A model generated the notes under the pieces. It was not told the DNA's origin. It did no database searches and worked only from the letters and a program-made list of their open reading frames with translations. A program made the translations under genes and the position numbers. Source: Gemmatimonadaceae bacterium (GTDB lineage: Bacteria > Latescibacterota > UBA2968 > UBA8231). From it: 51,846 nt of DNA. The first letter of the stretch is position 1. Every line of letters begins with the position of its first letter. The stretch lies in contig JAPOZM010000070.1 of NCBI GenBank assembly GCA_026706075.1, positions 1 to 51,846 of the forward strand. Direction: 5' to 3'. Positions 7,363-17,081 of the stretch are shown one piece after another.

Positions 7363-9162
7363 ATGACCGAAGAGACCGCGGCGCCCGTGTACGGGCAGGC
7401 CAGCATCGAGGAGCTCGACCGGCCGGAGTACGACGAGCAGGAGTTCGAGCAGCTCGCGCAGATGTACGACGACAGCTTCTCCGGCATCAAGGAGGGCGAG
7501 ATCGTCAAGGGGAAGGTGGTGAACGTCAACCCCAACGAGGTCCTCGTCGACATCGGGTTCAAGTCCGAGGGGGCGATCCCGATTCGCGAGTTCGGCGACG
7601 ATCCATCGGCGATCGACATCGGCCAGGAGATCGACGTCTTCCTGGAGAACGTGGAGGATCTCGAAGGGTGCGTGGTGCTGTCCAAGCAGAAGGCCGACTT
7701 CATGCGTGTCTGGGACAGCATCAAGGACGCCCACGAAGGCGGCACGACGGTGCGCGGCCGGCTGATGCGCCGGATCAAGGGCGGCATCGTCGTCGACCTC
7801 CTCGGCGTCGAGGCCTTCCTGCCCGGGTCGCAGATCGACATCCGGCAGGTGAAGAACTTCGACCAGTACCTCGGCAACGACTACGAGTTCAAGATCATCA
7901 AGCTCAACAAGGCGCGGCGGAACATCGTCGTGTCGCGGCGATCCGTCCTCGAGGAGGAACGCGAGAAGATGCGCCAGGAGCTGGTGGCCGAGCTCGAGGA
8001 CGGCCAGATCCGCGAGGGGGTGGTCAAGAACATCACCGACTTCGGCGCCTTCATCGATCTGGGGGGCCTCGACGGCCTGCTGCACATCACCGACATGTCC
8101 TGGGGCCGCGTCTCCCACCCGTCGGAGATGGTCTCCATCGGCGACCGCATCCGTGTCAAGGTCCTCAACTACGACCGCGAGCGGGAGCGCATCTCCCTTG
8201 GCCTCAAGCAGCTCACGCCCCATCCCTGGGACGACATCGGCGACCGGTTCCCGGAGGGCACCACCACCAAGGGCAAGGTGGTGAGCATCACCGACTACGG
8301 CGCCTTCGTCGAGCTCGAGGAGGGCATCGAGGGACTGGTGCACATCTCCGAGATGTCCTGGACCCAGCACGTGCGCCATCCCTCCAAGCTGGTCTCCATC
8401 GGCGACCGGGTGGAGGTGATGGTCCTCAAGCTCGACGTGGAGAACCAGAAGATCTCCCTGGGGATGAAGCAGACCGACCCCGATCCCTGGGAGACCCTGG
8501 ACAACCGCTATCCGGGCGGCACCCGCCTGGAGGGCACGGTGAAGAGCCTGACCAACTTCGGCGCCTTCGTCGAGATCGAGGAGGGCATCGACGGCCTCGT
8601 GCACATCTCGGACATGTCCTGGACGCGCCGCATCCGCCAGGCCAGCGAGATGTTCAAGAAGGGGGACGTCATCCCCGTGGTGGTCACGGATATCGACAAG
8701 AAGCGGCGCCGCATCTCCCTGAGCCACAAGATCGCCTTCGAGAACCCGTGGCCGGAGCTGGTCAGGATCTACGCCGTCGGCACCGAGTCGAAGGGCACGG
8801 TGTCGCGCATGCTCGAGCGCGGTGTCGTGGTCGGCCTCGAGAACGACGTGGACGGCTTCGTGCCGCTGTCGCAGCTCGCCATCGACGGGCTGCAGACTCC
8901 GCGGCAGAGTTTCGAGGTCGGCCAGGAGCTGCCGCTGAGGGTGATCGAGTTCGACGAGGAGCAGAAGAAGATCGTCCTCAGCGTCCTCGAGTACCTGCGC
9001 GACAAGGACCAGAGCGAGGTCGACGAGTACGCCGCCGCCCACCCGGTGCGGGAGGTGGAGGAGGCGGAGGAGCCCGAGGACCAGGACGAGGAGATGGAGA
9101 GCTGGGGCGACGCCGACTCCGGCGCCGACTCGGAGAAGGAGAAGGAGGAGGAGACGGCCTGA
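7363..9162 (+). CDS. rpsA: 30S ribosomal protein S1
   Basis: S1 delivers structured mRNAs to the 30S subunit. At 599 residues it carries six S1 (OB-fold) repeats at about 44-113, 128-195, 213-281, 298-368, 385-455 and 472-540. The repeats bear recurring signatures such as [23 protein letters not shown] and [12 protein letters not shown]. The last 50 residues are strongly acidic (Glu/Asp-rich). The 133-base gap after cmk contains GC-rich palindromes (for example AACCCGGGTT at about 7280-7289) but no recognisable promoter. S1 usually represses its own translation through leader structure, which could apply here but is not shown. Confidence 0.96.
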   Translation: MTEETAAPVYGQASIEELDRPEYDEQEFEQLAQMYDDSFSGIKEGEIVKGKVVNVNPNEVLVDIGFKSEGAIPIREFGDDPSAIDIGQEIDVFLENVEDLEGCVVLSKQKADFMRVWDSIKDAHEGGTTVRGRLMRRIKGGIVVDLLGVEAFLPGSQIDIRQVKNFDQYLGNDYEFKIIKLNKARRNIVVSRRSVLEEEREKMRQELVAELEDGQIREGVVKNITDFGAFIDLGGLDGLLHITDMSWGRVSHPSEMVSIGDRIRVKVLNYDRERERISLGLKQLTPHPWDDIGDRFPEGTTTKGKVVSITDYGAFVELEEGIEGLVHISEMSWTQHVRHPSKLVSIGDRVEVMVLKLDVENQKISLGMKQTDPDPWETLDNRYPGGTRLEGTVKSLTNFGAFVEIEEGIDGLVHISDMSWTRRIRQASEMFKKGDVIPVVVTDIDKKRRRISLSHKIAFENPWPELVRIYAVGTESKGTVSRMLERGVVVGLENDVDGFVPLSQLAIDGLQTPRQSFEVGQELPLRVIEFDEEQKKIVLSVLEYLRDKDQSEVDEYAAAHPVREVEEAEEPEDQDEEMESWGDADSGADSEKEKEEETA

Positions 9163-9185
9163 GCCGCCGGTCAGCAGCATCGCTG

Positions 9186-9222
9186 GAGCGCGGCCGGCGC
9201 AGGGGTCCGGCCGCGCTCTTTT
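9186..9222 (+). terminator. intrinsic terminator after rpsA
   Basis: GAGCGCGGCCGG (9186-9197) pairs perfectly over 12 bp with CCGGCCGCGCTC (9207-9218) across a 9-base loop and is followed at once by TTTT. It separates rpsA from the mutS gene run. Confidence 0.9.
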
Positions 9223-9240
9223 CGTGTTCCGGGGGGTGGT

Positions 9241-9246
9241 TATCTT
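9241..9246 (+). promoter_or_regulatory. possible -10 box for mutS (leaderless start)
   Basis: TATCTT ends seven bases before the mutS ATG at 9254, and the sequence between lacks a ribosome-binding site. The -35 region would overlap the terminator T tract and matches poorly. If real, the mRNA would start at or within a base or two of the ATG. Confidence 0.35.
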
Positions 9247-9253
9247 AGCGCTC

Positions 9254-11884
9254 ATGGCCGAATCCAAGCTGTCGCCGGCGATGGAGCAGTACATGCGCTT
9301 CAAGCGCGAGCACGACGACGCCATCCTGTTCTTCCGCATGGGCGACTTCTACGAGATGTTCTTCGAGGACGCCCGCGAGGCGGCCCGTCTCCTCGGCCTG
9401 ACCCTGACCTCGCGCAACCACGGCAAGACCTCAGGCGACGTGCCCCTGGCCGGTGTCCCCCACCACGCAATGGAGGGGTACGTGGCCCGCCTCATCGGCA
9501 TGGGGCGCAAGGTGGCGATCTGCGAGCAGGTGGAGGACCCGAAGAAGGCCAAGGGCCTGGTCAAGCGCGACGTGGTGGAGATCGTCTCCCCCGGGACGGC
9601 CCTGTCCGACAGCATGCTCGACGGCCGGCGCAACAACTTCATCGCCAGTCTCTGCGCCCGGGGGCCGGCGGCGGGCATCGCCTGGGTCGACCTGTCCACC
9701 GGCGACTTCGCCGTTGAGGAGGTGGCCTCCTCCGAGCTGGACGACGAGGTCGAACGGTCGGCACCGGCAGAGCTGGTGGTGGGCGAGGACTTCGACGGGC
9801 AGCGCCTCGAGAGCCTGAAGGCGGCCCTGCCCGGCGCCGCCGTCACCCGTATCGAGGACTGGCGCTTCGAGTATCACACCGCCCGCGAGGCCCTGCTGGA
9901 TCAGCTCGGGGTCCGCTCCTTGAAGGGGTACGACTGCGAGGATCTCGATCTCGGCGTGCGTGCGGCGGGCGCCGCCGTCGCCTACCTGCGCGAGAACCAG
10001 CGTTCCACCGTGGCCCACGTGCAGCGGCTGCGCCGCCGCCGCCGGGAGAGCTCCCTGCTCCTCGACGCCACCGCCCAGCGGAACCTCGAGCTGGTGGCCA
10101 ACCAGCAAGACGGAGGCCGCGAGGGGTCCCTGCTGAACGTCATCGACCGCACGTGCACCCCCATGGGAGCCCGCCTGCTGCGGCAGTGGCTGCTCTCGCC
10201 CCTGCGCGACCCCGCCGGGATCGGCCGCCGCCACGACGCCGTGGAGGCCCTGGCCGCCGCGCGCCCGGAGCGCGCCCGCCTCCGCGAGCAGCTGGAGCGC
10301 GTCGGCGACGTGGAGCGCATGATGGCCCGCCTCTGCTGCCGGCGGGGCACGCCCCGCGACCTCTCCGGGCTGGCCGCCTCCCTCGAGGCCCTTCCGGACA
10401 TCGCCGCCGTGGCCGCGGCCTTCCACGCCGACCTGCTGCGGCGCCTGTGCGGCCCCGATCTGCCCGACCTCGGGCCCCTCGTCGCCCTGGTGCGCAAGGG
10501 CCTGGTGGACGACCCGCCCGCCGTGGTCGGCGACGGCGGCGTCATCCGCGAGGGCTACGACGCCGGCCTCGACGAGCTGCGGCTCGTTTCCTCCGGGGGG
10601 CGCGAGTGGATCGCGCGGCTGCAGGCGGAGGAGCGCCGGCGCACCGGGATCAACAGCCTCAAGATCGGCTTCAACCAGGTCTTCGGGTACTACATCGAGG
10701 TGAGCAAGGCGAATCTCGAGCGGGTGCCGGAGGACTACACGCGCAAGCAGACCCTGGCCAACGCCGAGCGCTTCGTCACCCCGGAGTTGAAGGAGCAGGA
10801 GGCCAGGGTCCTCCAGGCCGAGGAGCGCATCGGCGCCCTCGAGTCGGAGCTCTTCGCCGATCTGCGGGACCGGGCGGCGCGCCACTCGGCCGAGGTTCAG
10901 CAGGCCGGCGCCGCGGTGGCCGCCGTCGACGTCCTCGTCGGGTTGGCCGAGGCGGCGGTGGCCGGGGACTACGTGCGCCCTGCCGTCGACGACGGCCAGG
11001 TCATCGAGATCGAGGGCGGACGCCACGCCGTCGTCGAGGGCCGGCTGCCGCAAGGCCGCTTCGTGCCCAACGACGTGAACCTGGACAGCGACGGCGACCA
11101 GGTCCTGTTGGTGACGGGACCGAACATGGCCGGCAAGTCGACGATCATCCGCCAGGTGGGGCTCATCGTCGTCCTCGCCCAGATGGGCGCCTTCGTCCCC
11201 GCCCGCGGCGCCCGCATCGGGGTGGTGGACCGCGTCTTCACCCGCGTCGGCGCCTCCGACGATCTCGCCCGCGGCGAGAGCACCTTCATGGTCGAGATGA
11301 ACGAGGCCTCCACGATCCTCAACAACGCCGGTTCCCGCAGCCTGATCCTGATGGACGAGCTCGGCCGCGGCACCAGCACCTACGACGGCCTCAGCCTCGC
11401 CTGGGCGGTCGTCGAGTACCTCCACGACAACGGCCTGGTGCGCCCGCGAACGCTCTTCGCCACCCACTACCACGAGCTCACCCAGCTGGAGGACCGCCTC
11501 GACCGGGTACGCAACGTCAACGTCCGGGTGCGCGAGGAGGGCGACCGCGTCCTCTTCCTGCACCGCCTGGCCCCCGGCCCCTGCGACCGCAGCTACGGCA
11601 TCCACGTGGCCCGCATGGCGGGCATGCCCGGCGCCGTCCTGCGGCGCGCCGAGGAGATCCTCGCGGGCCTCGAGGCGGGGGACGGCGCCTCCGCCGGAAG
11701 CGGGGGGCGGGCCGTCGACCCCTCGCAGATGGACCTCTTCGGCCAGGGCTCGCCGCCGGAGGCCTCCCGCCTGCTGCAGGAGCTGCGCGACCTCGACCTG
11801 GACCGTACCACTCCGATGGAGGCCCTGGAGCTGCTGAGCCGGTGGCGGCGGCAGGCGGACTCCGATACCGGGGAGCCGGCCTGA
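9254..11884 (+). CDS. mutS: DNA mismatch repair protein MutS
   Basis: MutS recognises mismatches and small loops and starts methyl-independent or MutL-dependent repair. The 876-residue protein has every landmark: the mismatch-reading GDFYEMFFEDA (Phe32, Glu34), the connector and lever domains, the clamp, and the ABC ATPase. In the ATPase, Walker A GPNMAGKST lies at about 622-630, Walker B LILMDELGRGTSTYDG near 697 and THYHEL near 736. The frame opens earlier (9224), but ATG 9254 is the family start. It opens a 14-gene run. No mutL is in the window. Confidence 0.97.
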   Translation: MAESKLSPAMEQYMRFKREHDDAILFFRMGDFYEMFFEDAREAARLLGLTLTSRNHGKTSGDVPLAGVPHHAMEGYVARLIGMGRKVAICEQVEDPKKAKGLVKRDVVEIVSPGTALSDSMLDGRRNNFIASLCARGPAAGIAWVDLSTGDFAVEEVASSELDDEVERSAPAELVVGEDFDGQRLESLKAALPGAAVTRIEDWRFEYHTAREALLDQLGVRSLKGYDCEDLDLGVRAAGAAVAYLRENQRSTVAHVQRLRRRRRESSLLLDATAQRNLELVANQQDGGREGSLLNVIDRTCTPMGARLLRQWLLSPLRDPAGIGRRHDAVEALAAARPERARLREQLERVGDVERMMARLCCRRGTPRDLSGLAASLEALPDIAAVAAAFHADLLRRLCGPDLPDLGPLVALVRKGLVDDPPAVVGDGGVIREGYDAGLDELRLVSSGGREWIARLQAEERRRTGINSLKIGFNQVFGYYIEVSKANLERVPEDYTRKQTLANAERFVTPELKEQEARVLQAEERIGALESELFADLRDRAARHSAEVQQAGAAVAAVDVLVGLAEAAVAGDYVRPAVDDGQVIEIEGGRHAVVEGRLPQGRFVPNDVNLDSDGDQVLLVTGPNMAGKSTIIRQVGLIVVLAQMGAFVPARGARIGVVDRVFTRVGASDDLARGESTFMVEMNEASTILNNAGSRSLILMDELGRGTSTYDGLSLAWAVVEYLHDNGLVRPRTLFATHYHELTQLEDRLDRVRNVNVRVREEGDRVLFLHRLAPGPCDRSYGIHVARMAGMPGAVLRRAEEILAGLEAGDGASAGSGGRAVDPSQMDLFGQGSPPEASRLLQELRDLDLDRTTPMEALELLSRWRRQADSDTGEPA

Positions 11885-11915
11885 CCGTGCTCACCGCCGC
11901 CGGCCCGCCCACGCC

Positions 11916-12668
11916 TTGAGCCGTCCCGGCGGCGAGGACGTCCTCTTCGGCCGGCGGCCCGTCCTCGCGGCGTTGCAGTCCGAGCGGCCGGTCCACCGCC
12001 TCCTTCTGTTGCGCGGAGGCCGCGGCGACGTGGTCGACGGGATCCGGGCCCGGGCCCGCCGGCTCGGCGTGCCCGTGGACGAGCGCGACCGTCCGGCTCT
12101 GGACCGGGCCGCCGGGGGCGGCAACCACCAGGGCGTGGTGGCCCTGCTGGCGGCCCGCTCCTATGCCGACTTCGAGCAGGTCCTGTCCGGGGCCCGGGAG
12201 GCCGGCTTCCTGGTCTTCCTCGACGGCATTCAGGACCCGCACAACCTCGGCGCCATCCTGCGCACCGCCCACGCCCTGGGGGCCGACGCCGCCGTCATCC
12301 CCCGACGCGGCGGCGCCGGGCTGACCTCGACTGCAGCCAAGGCCGCCGCCGGGGCGGCCGAGCAGCTCCCCCTCTGCCGGGTGGCCAACCTCCGGCAGAG
12401 CCTCACCCGGGCCCGCGGGGCCGGACTGTGGGTCACCGGCCTCGATGCCGCCGCCGGCCGGTCCTTCGACTCCCTCGACTTCACCGGACCGGGGGCCCTC
12501 GTCGTGGGCGCCGAGGGGCGCGGCCTGCGGCCCCTGGTCCGCCAGAGCTGCGACTTCATCGCCCGCATCCCCATGGGCCGGGAGCAGGCCGGCTCGATGA
12601 ACGCCTCCGTCGCCGCCGGCATCGCCCTCTACGAGGTCTTCCGCCAGCGCCGCGGCGGCCGCCCTTGA
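11916..12668 (+). CDS. rlmB: 23S rRNA (guanosine-2'-O)-methyltransferase, RlmB type
   Basis: A SPOUT-class methyltransferase that methylates the 2'-O of a guanosine in the 23S peptidyl transferase loop (G2251 in E. coli). The 250 residues contain an N-terminal substrate-binding domain with GRRPVLAAL, then the three SPOUT motifs: IQDPHNLGAILRTAHALG, VVGAEGRGLRPLVR and PMGREQAGSMNASVAAGIALYE. The trefoil knot and SAM pocket are therefore intact. TTG 11916 is taken as the start, because upstream codons show no homology. It lies 31 bases after mutS and overlaps lptD by four bases. Confidence 0.9.
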   Translation: MSRPGGEDVLFGRRPVLAALQSERPVHRLLLLRGGRGDVVDGIRARARRLGVPVDERDRPALDRAAGGGNHQGVVALLAARSYADFEQVLSGAREAGFLVFLDGIQDPHNLGAILRTAHALGADAAVIPRRGGAGLTSTAAKAAAGAAEQLPLCRVANLRQSLTRARGAGLWVTGLDAAAGRSFDSLDFTGPGALVVGAEGRGLRPLVRQSCDFIARIPMGREQAGSMNASVAAGIALYEVFRQRRGGRP

Positions 12669-15061
12669 GCTCGCGCGGCCGACTCCTCTTCCCGGTGATG
12701 GCCCTCTTCGCCGCCGGGGCCGCCGCCGGGGAGCCCGACGAGGAGCTGGACCGCCTCCGGGAGCTGCTGCGGGCGGCGCCGGACAGCGGTTTCGCCTACC
12801 GGGCCGACCGCTACGTCGACTACGCCGAGCAGGACTCGATCCTCCTCGACGGCAACGCCGTGGTCGAGCATCGCGGCGCCCGGCTGGAGTCGGCGCGGAT
12901 GGTCTACCTGCGGGACCGCCGCATCATCGTCGCGAGGGCCGCAGTGGACAGCAGCGGCCAGCCCTTCGGTGTCCCTACCTTGACCCGGGGGGAGGACGTG
13001 CTGAAGGGGGAGTCCATCGTTTACGACATCGAGTCGGGGGAGGGCCTGATCCGCCGGGGCCGCATCGGTCACGGCGACGGGTTCTACGCCGGCCGGCGCA
13101 TCCGCACCCGCAACGAGGAGGAGTTCCACGTGGGCTCGGGGTCGTACACGACCTGCGACGAGGAGGAGCCCCACTTCGACTTCTACAGCCCCCGGATCAA
13201 GGTCCTGGTGGGGGACATGGCCATCGCCCGGCCCGTGTACTTCCGCGTCGCCGGGCGGCGGCTGTTCTGGGTCCCCTTCTACGTGTTCTCCCTGCGCGAG
13301 GACCGCCAGTCGGGGGTGCTCACCCCGGGCTTCGGACGGCGGCCGGTCTCCTACGGCAGCGCCCTCACCGAGTGGGAGGTGCGGGACCTGGGATACTACC
13401 TCGCCCCCAGCGACTACTGGGACCTGACGCTGGCCGCCGACCTGCGCCAGCGCTCGGGGTGGCTCGCCCGGGGCGCCCTGGCCTACGCCTGGCGCTACCA
13501 CTTCGACGGCGGGCTGCAGACCCGCCTGCAGAGCTTCCAGTCGGGGGACCGCACGAGCTGGTCCTGGTGGCTGTCGGGCAACCACCGCCAGGACCTCGGC
13601 CCGGGGTCGAGTCTGCGCGCCACGGGAACCTTCGTGAGCGACCGGGACTTCCTGCGCAACAACGCCACCCGCCTCGGCGACCGCCTGCAGCGGACCCTGC
13701 GCTCCAACCTCCGCTACGAAAAGCGCTGGCCAAAGGCGGGATGGTCCCTCAGCGCCGGAGCCGGCCGGACGAAGTACCTGGACTCGGGAAGGTCCGACGA
13801 CGTGCTGCCCGAGATCAGCCTGCGATCGAACCGCAGGGCCCTCTTCCCGTCGGCGGGGACCGACCGGCGGGGCTGGGGCTCGGGCGTCTTCTACGACGGC
13901 AGCCTGCGCCTGCGCCACACCCGCCAGCACCTGGCCGGGTCGCGGAGCGAACGCACCCGCGGCGAGGCCAGCCTGCGCCTTTCCTCGCAGCAGCGGCCGC
14001 TGAGCTGGCTCAATCTCAATGGCGCGGTGAGCAGCCGCTGGCTCGACCCGGACCTGCGCGCCGGCGACGCCGAGGGCGTGCGCAGCGATCGGCTGCGAGC
14101 TTCGGCGACCCTGTCACAAACCCTCTACGGACTGTTCCATCCGGCCCTGGGACCGGTGACGGCGCTGCGCCACGTGCTCAAGCCCGACGCCGGAGTCTCC
14201 TTCAGCGCCACCCGCGCCGACAGCGGCGGTATCGGCTTCGGTGGGCGCGCCGGCGACTGGCGCACCATCCGCCGGCTGAACTTCCGGCTCTACAACACGT
14301 TCCTGGTGAAACTGCTCCAGGGGGAGGAGGAGCTGAAGCTCCGATTGGCGCAACTGAACCTGTCCACTTCGTACGACTTCGACAGCCGGAGCCGGCCCCT
14401 CTCGGACCTGGCTACCAGCCTCACCCTGGACGCGGGCCGGCGCCTGAGGACGAAACTGAGCCTGCGCTCGGAGTTCTACGACGACGAGGACAGGCTGATC
14501 CCGCCCCGGGTGCGCCGGTTCGTGGTCGACACCACTCTGCGCCTGGCCTCGAGCCCCGGGGGCCCGGGAGGCGGCCTGGAAGAGGAGCGGGGGGGAGCCT
14601 ACGGTTCCTCCAGCCGCGGATCCAGCTACGGGGAGGACTCCTACGGCGCCTACCGCGGCGGCGGGTTCGGCTACGACAGCGGCCTGCAGCAGGACATCCG
14701 CCGGGGCCCGGGCCGGCGGCTGCGGGTGGGCCACTACTACTCGCGCCAGCGCCGGGCGGGGGCCGCGGATCATGAGAGCTCGCGGCTGCAGGCCTCGGTC
14801 GGGGGCCGTCTCTTCGGCGGCTGGCACCTCGACTATTCCGTGTACTACAATCTCAAGGATCCGGGGGCCGCATTGTTCGACGCCGGCCGGGTCACCGCCG
14901 AGCTTCTGTCCCTGCAACGCTCCTTCCACGACTGGACCGCGACCCTGAACATCGAGCCGAGCGGCTTCGCCGAGAGCCGCGCCTTCTACTTCAAGGCGCA
15001 GCTCAAGGACATCCCCCAGATCCGCTTCGAGCGCGGCGACCGCCGGCGCCGGAGGTTCTGA
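12665..15061 (+). CDS. lptD: LPS-assembly protein LptD (OstA)
   Basis: LptD is the outer-membrane beta barrel that inserts lipopolysaccharide into the outer leaflet. At 798 residues, a short signal peptide (about 1-22, LLFPVMALFAAGAAAGE) precedes an OstA-type periplasmic domain (about 40-190). A barrel domain follows with the conserved region around VPFYVFSLREDRQSGVLTPGFG. Only one Cys is obvious (TTCDEEEP), so the E. coli disulfide pattern is absent. A Gly/Ser/Tyr-rich stretch near residues 633-675 (GAYGSSSRGSSYGEDSYGAY) interrupts the C-terminal barrel and is unusual. The start is TTG 12665 overlapping the rlmB stop; ATG 12698 would leave too short a signal. Confidence 0.85.
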   Translation: MSSRGRLLFPVMALFAAGAAAGEPDEELDRLRELLRAAPDSGFAYRADRYVDYAEQDSILLDGNAVVEHRGARLESARMVYLRDRRIIVARAAVDSSGQPFGVPTLTRGEDVLKGESIVYDIESGEGLIRRGRIGHGDGFYAGRRIRTRNEEEFHVGSGSYTTCDEEEPHFDFYSPRIKVLVGDMAIARPVYFRVAGRRLFWVPFYVFSLREDRQSGVLTPGFGRRPVSYGSALTEWEVRDLGYYLAPSDYWDLTLAADLRQRSGWLARGALAYAWRYHFDGGLQTRLQSFQSGDRTSWSWWLSGNHRQDLGPGSSLRATGTFVSDRDFLRNNATRLGDRLQRTLRSNLRYEKRWPKAGWSLSAGAGRTKYLDSGRSDDVLPEISLRSNRRALFPSAGTDRRGWGSGVFYDGSLRLRHTRQHLAGSRSERTRGEASLRLSSQQRPLSWLNLNGAVSSRWLDPDLRAGDAEGVRSDRLRASATLSQTLYGLFHPALGPVTALRHVLKPDAGVSFSATRADSGGIGFGGRAGDWRTIRRLNFRLYNTFLVKLLQGEEELKLRLAQLNLSTSYDFDSRSRPLSDLATSLTLDAGRRLRTKLSLRSEFYDDEDRLIPPRVRRFVVDTTLRLASSPGGPGGGLEEERGGAYGSSSRGSSYGEDSYGAYRGGGFGYDSGLQQDIRRGPGRRLRVGHYYSRQRRAGAADHESSRLQASVGGRLFGGWHLDYSVYYNLKDPGAALFDAGRVTAELLSLQRSFHDWTATLNIEPSGFAESRAFYFKAQLKDIPQIRFERGDRRRRRF

Positions 15062-15062
15062 G

Positions 15063-15521
15063 GTGCGGGTCCTCCTGCAGCGTGTGCGCTACGGGCGCGT
15101 CGCCGTCGACGGCGAGACTTGTGGGCGCATCGGCCCGGGCCTGGTGGCCCTCGTCGGCATCCACCGGGGCGACGGCGCCGGGGAGGTCCGCTTCTGCGCC
15201 GACAAGTGCGCCGGCCTGCGCATCTTTCCCGACGACGGGGGGCGCTTCAACCGCTCCGTCCTGGAGGCGGAAGGAGGGATACTGGCCGTCTCCCAGTTCA
15301 CGCTCTACGCCGACTGCCGGCGGGGCCGGCGTCCGAGTTTCTCCGAAGCCGCCCCCCCGGCGGTGGCGGCGGTGCTCTTCAAGGCCTTCGTGGAGCGCCT
15401 GCGGGTGGAGCACGGGCTGCACGTGGAGTGCGGGCGTTTCGGCGCTCACATGGACGTCGAGCTGGCCAACGACGGGCCCGTCACCGTCCTCGTCGAGAGT
15501 CCGCGCCGGGAGGAGGGCTGA
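15063..15521 (+). CDS. dtd: D-aminoacyl-tRNA deacylase
   Basis: Hydrolyses D-amino acids (and glycine mischarged on tRNA-Ala) from tRNAs. The 152-residue protein has both family active-site motifs: SQFTLYAD (residues about 77-84) and the Gly-cisPro motif in NDGPVTVLVE near the C terminus. The start GTG 15063 lies one base after the lptD stop, so translation is probably coupled. All expected core residues are present and the length is standard. Confidence 0.95.
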   Translation: MRVLLQRVRYGRVAVDGETCGRIGPGLVALVGIHRGDGAGEVRFCADKCAGLRIFPDDGGRFNRSVLEAEGGILAVSQFTLYADCRRGRRPSFSEAAPPAVAAVLFKAFVERLRVEHGLHVECGRFGAHMDVELANDGPVTVLVESPRREEG

Positions 15522-15543
15522 GCTGCCGGCCAATCCTGCCATC

Positions 15544-16158
15544 GTGCTGGCCTCGGCCTCGCCGAGGCGCGCCGACCTGCTCCGGCAGCTGCGCATTCCC
15601 TTCGAGCAGGTGGTGAGCCCCGTCGAGGAGCCCGAGCCCGACGGCGGCGACCCGAAGGCGTTCGTGATCCGGTCGGCCACCGCCAAGGCCCGGGCGGTGG
15701 CCGCTCTCCTCGCCCCGACCAGGGGGACGCCCGGCGACCGCGGGAGCTCGACCCTCGTCATCGGGGCGGACACCGTGGTCTGGTGCGAGGACAGGGTCCT
15801 GGGCAAGCCCGGCAGCCCGGAGGAGGCGGCTCTCACCCTGCGCTGGCTCGCCGGACGCCAGCACACCGTGTGCACCGGAGTGGCCGTGCTCGGGCCTGCG
15901 CCCGACCGGGTCGCCACCGCCTGCGAGACCTCCCGGGTGACCCTGAGCGCCATGTCGGAAGCCGCCGTCATCTCGTACGTGGCGACGGGAGAACCCCTCG
16001 ACAAGGCCGGCAGCTATGCCATTCAGGGTCTCGGCGCCCGCTTCGTTGAATGTGTGGAGGGGTGTTACTATAATGTGGTAGGTCTGCCCCTGGCCCGGCT
16101 CTGCTCTCTCCTCCGGTCGGCGGGGTACGACACCGATTCGATCCAGGATTCAGGATGA
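15544..16158 (+). CDS. maf: Maf family nucleotide pyrophosphatase
   Basis: Maf proteins hydrolyse non-canonical or modified nucleoside triphosphates to monophosphates and have been linked to septum control. The core LASASPRRADLLRQL opens the protein. VIGADTVVWCEDRVLGKPGSPEEA and the GEPLDKAGSYAIQGLGA segment supply the catalytic Asp and binding residues. Only GTG 15544 offers a standard start in the correct position (204 residues). A CTG at 15523 with GGAGG ahead of it would add seven residues (LPANPAI), fits tight coupling to dtd, and is a serious alternative. The gene overlaps rodZ by four bases. Confidence 0.9.
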   Translation: MLASASPRRADLLRQLRIPFEQVVSPVEEPEPDGGDPKAFVIRSATAKARAVAALLAPTRGTPGDRGSSTLVIGADTVVWCEDRVLGKPGSPEEAALTLRWLAGRQHTVCTGVAVLGPAPDRVATACETSRVTLSAMSEAAVISYVATGEPLDKAGSYAIQGLGARFVECVEGCYYNVVGLPLARLCSLLRSAGYDTDSIQDSG

Positions 16159-17081
16159 GCGAGGAACTCAGCCTGTCCGAGGAATTGCGCCGGGCTCGTG
16201 AAGGCCGCGGCGAATCCCTCGATCAGGTTCAGCAACGTACTGGCATCAGCTGGAAGATCCTGCAGGCCCTCGAGGAGGGGGACCTGGAGGCCGTCGAGGC
16301 GGTGTACATGCGCATGGGCCTCCTCCGGTACGCCTCCTACCTGGGGCTCGACGGCCAGGCCCTGGCGCAGGGCCTCGGGGGGCCGGGGTCGAGAGAGAGA
16401 AGGCCGACGCGGATCCCGCCTCCCTGGGGGGGGCCCGTGCTGGGCGACGGCCTGATCAAGTGGGCGGCGGGTCTCGCCGTCGCCGCCGTCGGGGTCGTCC
16501 TCTACCTGATGACCACCGGCGAGACGGACCCCGCGCCCTCTTCGGTGCCGGTGGTCGAGGAGCTTCCCGCCGCGGCTGATCCTTCCGCCTGGGAAGAGCC
16601 CGTTGCCGCGGGGCCCCCGGAAGCCGTCGGATCCGGCGCGGCGCCGCTGGCGGAGCCCGGTGCCCTTGTCGAGGTCACGGGCGAAGCTTCCCAAGGCGCT
16701 GCCACAGGGGCAGCCATCGCCGCCGACGCGGCGAGCCCCGCCCAGGTCGTTCTGGAAGGGGAGGCCTCCGACACGGTCTGGGTACAGGTCTTCTGGGACG
16801 ACCTGGACAGCGCCATGGAGACCATTTCCGCGGGCGAGCGGCGGACCTGGACGGCGGAGCGCTTCTTCCGGGTTCACGTCGGCCGCTCCGGCAACATCCG
16901 CTTCCGCTTCCAGGGCCGACTGCTGGGCGAGGGACGCCTCGGCGACCCCGGCCAGACGCTGCGGTTCCGCGTCTCCGACGACGGGTATCAGCTCCTGGGC
17001 CCCGATTTCGAGCCAATCGCCCCGCTCACCGGGTTCCAGCCAGAGGAGAGGACGGAGTCGAGCCAGCCGGAGGCCCGCTGA
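16155..17081 (+). CDS. rodZ: RodZ-like cell shape protein
   Basis: RodZ links the MreB cytoskeleton to the elongation machinery at the inner membrane. The 308 residues show the classic layout: an N-terminal helix-turn-helix (about 6-70, LSEELRRAREGRGESLDQV), a single membrane helix (about 97-117), and a Pro/Ala/Glu-rich periplasmic linker (about 118-195). A beta-rich DUF4115-type domain forms the C terminus (about 196-285, DTVWVQVFWDDLDSAMET). ATG 16155 overlaps the maf stop and the stop overlaps the priA start. mreB is not in the window. Confidence 0.85.
   Translation: MSEELSLSEELRRAREGRGESLDQVQQRTGISWKILQALEEGDLEAVEAVYMRMGLLRYASYLGLDGQALAQGLGGPGSRERRPTRIPPPWGGPVLGDGLIKWAAGLAVAAVGVVLYLMTTGETDPAPSSVPVVEELPAAADPSAWEEPVAAGPPEAVGSGAAPLAEPGALVEVTGEASQGAATGAAIAADAASPAQVVLEGEASDTVWVQVFWDDLDSAMETISAGERRTWTAERFFRVHVGRSGNIRFRFQGRLLGEGRLGDPGQTLRFRVSDDGYQLLGPDFEPIAPLTGFQPEERTESSQPEAR

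Noticed and set aside
9431..11605. 724-codon minus-strand open frame opposite mutS
   Set aside because: MutS is unmistakable on the plus strand; the antisense product is low-complexity.
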